Shown here: one piece after another, positions 63,040 through 64,000 of the stretch
Position numbering within the stretch: position 1 is the first letter of the stretch
How the letters are laid out: each line of letters opens with the position of its first letter
DNA from: Chitinophaga silvatica
GTDB taxonomy: Bacteria > Bacteroidota > Bacteroidia > Chitinophagales > Chitinophagaceae
Length of the DNA: 64,000 bases
Assembly (NCBI RefSeq): GCF_003419895.1
Contig: NZ_QPMM01000009.1
Coordinates: 273,368 to 337,367 of the forward strand
Direction of reading: 5' to 3'
Made by a program: the position numbers and the translations under genes
The notes under the pieces: model-generated
Databases searched by the model: none
What the model was told of the DNA's origin: nothing
What the model saw: only the letters and a program-made list of their open reading frames with translations

Positions 63040-63846
63040 ATGAAATTATTTCAATTAGTCCTATTACTGTCTTCAGCAGGAATTATTTCCTGCCAGAGCA
63101 ATAATGTAACCAAACAACCACAAAAAGATACTATACAGTCTAAGCCTCAAGATGGTCATTCTGAGTTCGTAGATCCGATAGTAAAGGAAATAGAGAATAT
63201 AGATAATGCAGATTTACCAATTTTGGATTCATATCTGCCACCAACTAAATCTACTGATACTTTATTTATAGTCTTGAATTACAAGAATGGTGCTCCTGTT
63301 AAATTAGAATATACAACCTTTGAAGATGGTGGCGCAGCTTATGGAACTTCGAGTTTTTACTTTTTGAAAGATGGAAAAATTGTTCATAAATACAATTATG
63401 ATAGCTATGATTCTTACCAGGTTTATATGCCAGGTAAGGCGCTTATTTGGTTCACTCGAAATAAGGATGATAAGCAATACAAAATAACTGATATTCCTGC
63501 TGACGGTATGGATGCATATTTGGCCGCATTTATGAAGAATTTGAATGATTTAATACAGGTATTTCCTCAAATAAAATTCAATATTCCCCAAATGGAGCAT
63601 CATGGAGATTTGCTTTTAATAGTATTCGCTCCACTAAAAATTTATGAATCGCCAGATACAACTTCAAAACTACTTGGTACTTTAGAAACCAGAGACAGAG
63701 TAGGTTTTGTTGGAGTTAATAATAAAAAAGTAACTATTGAAGAAAAAACCTGGATATGGTATCATGTAAGAAGTAGAACGATTGAAGGGTGGGTGATAGG
63801 ACATCCTGATTTTATACAGGAACTTAATGACGAAAATGGAGATTAA
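63040..63846 (+). CDS. Lipoprotein with SH3-like C-terminal domain
   Basis: 268 residues. SPII signal (GIISC). A linker to about 70 leads to a middle domain with a GKIVHKYNYDSYDSYQVY stretch, and the last 70 residues form a bacterial SH3 domain (LKIYESPDTTSKLLGTLETRDRVGF, TWIWYHVRS, EGWVIGH). SH3 domains in lipoproteins usually bind cell-wall peptides. It is the last gene in the window. Confidence 0.6.
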   Translation: MKLFQLVLLLSSAGIISCQSNNVTKQPQKDTIQSKPQDGHSEFVDPIVKEIENIDNADLPILDSYLPPTKSTDTLFIVLNYKNGAPVKLEYTTFEDGGAAYGTSSFYFLKDGKIVHKYNYDSYDSYQVYMPGKALIWFTRNKDDKQYKITDIPADGMDAYLAAFMKNLNDLIQVFPQIKFNIPQMEHHGDLLLIVFAPLKIYESPDTTSKLLGTLETRDRVGFVGVNNKKVTIEEKTWIWYHVRSRTIEGWVIGHPDFIQELNDENGD

Positions 63847-64000
63847 GTATTTTTACAGTTGCTCATTACAACACTGAAATAGGTAATGATTGGGAAAAGC
63901 TAAATTACTAATTATGTTCAATCGAGACTATAAAATAAATTGTGTAAACAGATAATCAACTGATCAAATTCGACATCTGTTTTCAAAGATAGTAATATAT
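63847..64000. other. Window end, no feature seen
   Basis: 154 AT-rich bases with no gene, hairpin or repeat that I could identify. Confidence 0.5.

Noticed and set aside
9029..64000. Long minus-strand open frames inside the large genes
   Set aside because: They have no family motifs and are explained as shadows of the coding plus strand; composition fits the plus-strand frames.
31748..64000. CRISPR array, because of repeated short blocks
   Set aside because: Repeats are hundreds of bases long, irregularly spaced and partly coding; no regular short repeats with spacers and no cas genes.
9122..64000. Type VI secretion or a mobile element carrying the array
   Set aside because: No Hcp, VgrG, PAAR, transposase, integrase or recombinase was recognised, and no terminal repeats or target-site duplications were seen; a source outside the window remains possible.

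Overview
The window comes from a Bacteroidota chromosome, most likely a Chitinophaga-type member of the Chitinophagaceae. The reasons are the tail of a flexirubin-type pigment cluster at the left edge, Bacteroidota-specific families (DUF5977, DUF6443-type RHS proteins, DUF6702), many short SPII lipoproteins, little Shine-Dalgarno signal, and one promoter-like site of the Bacteroidota TTG-N20-TAnnTTTG type. The sequence becomes visibly AT-rich after about 31 kb. No tRNA, rRNA, CRISPR array, transposase or integrase was seen.

Region 1 (1-9.0 kb) is ordinary chromosome. Four overlapping or tightly packed genes look like the end of a flexirubin/aryl-polyene operon: an oxidoreductase, a C45 acyltransferase, AcpS and a PaaK-like ligase. 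They are followed by DUF6702, HupE/UreJ, an M1 metallopeptidase, an esterase and a small lipoprotein. Two clean hairpin terminators lie here.

Region 2 (9.3-31.8 kb) is one operon of about 22 kb on the plus strand with gaps of 1-43 bp. It encodes a secreted coiled-coil/beta-rich (probably outer-membrane) protein, an Ig-like exported protein, a 2161-residue SpvB-like/PA14/DUF5977 protein, a 408-residue exported protein ending in a YD-like tail, a 244-residue exported protein, a 3398-residue RHS protein with a C-terminal toxin, and the presumed immunity gene. A perfect 15-bp hairpin ends the operon.

Region 3 (31.8-45.6 kb) is a graveyard and archive of displaced RHS tips. Short copies of the DNA encoding the RHS core (YGFNGKENDNEVKGEGN or YGFNGQERSDEIKGEGN) are each fused to a different toxin and followed by a different immunity gene. 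Toxins include a metzincin-like protease, type-44-like domains, a GH-E HNH nuclease and others. Many toxins are broken by stops or frameshifts while the adjoining immunity genes stay open. A 314-bp segment is repeated at about 99 percent identity ahead of two cassettes, and related stem-loops mark several junctions.

Region 4 (45.6-63.8 kb) holds about thirty small plus-strand genes with no toxin and no RHS core. Recognisable ones are immunity families (SMI1/KNR4, Imm11/DUF1629, MafI, DUF6881, Imm42-like, CPCC, DUF3592) mixed with lipoproteins, a TIMP/netrin-like protein and small membrane proteins. I read this as an orphan-immunity island beside an RHS effector locus, where loss of toxins and retention of immunity would protect the cell from kin carrying other tips. 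That reading is inference; the array, repeats and decayed toxins are directly visible.
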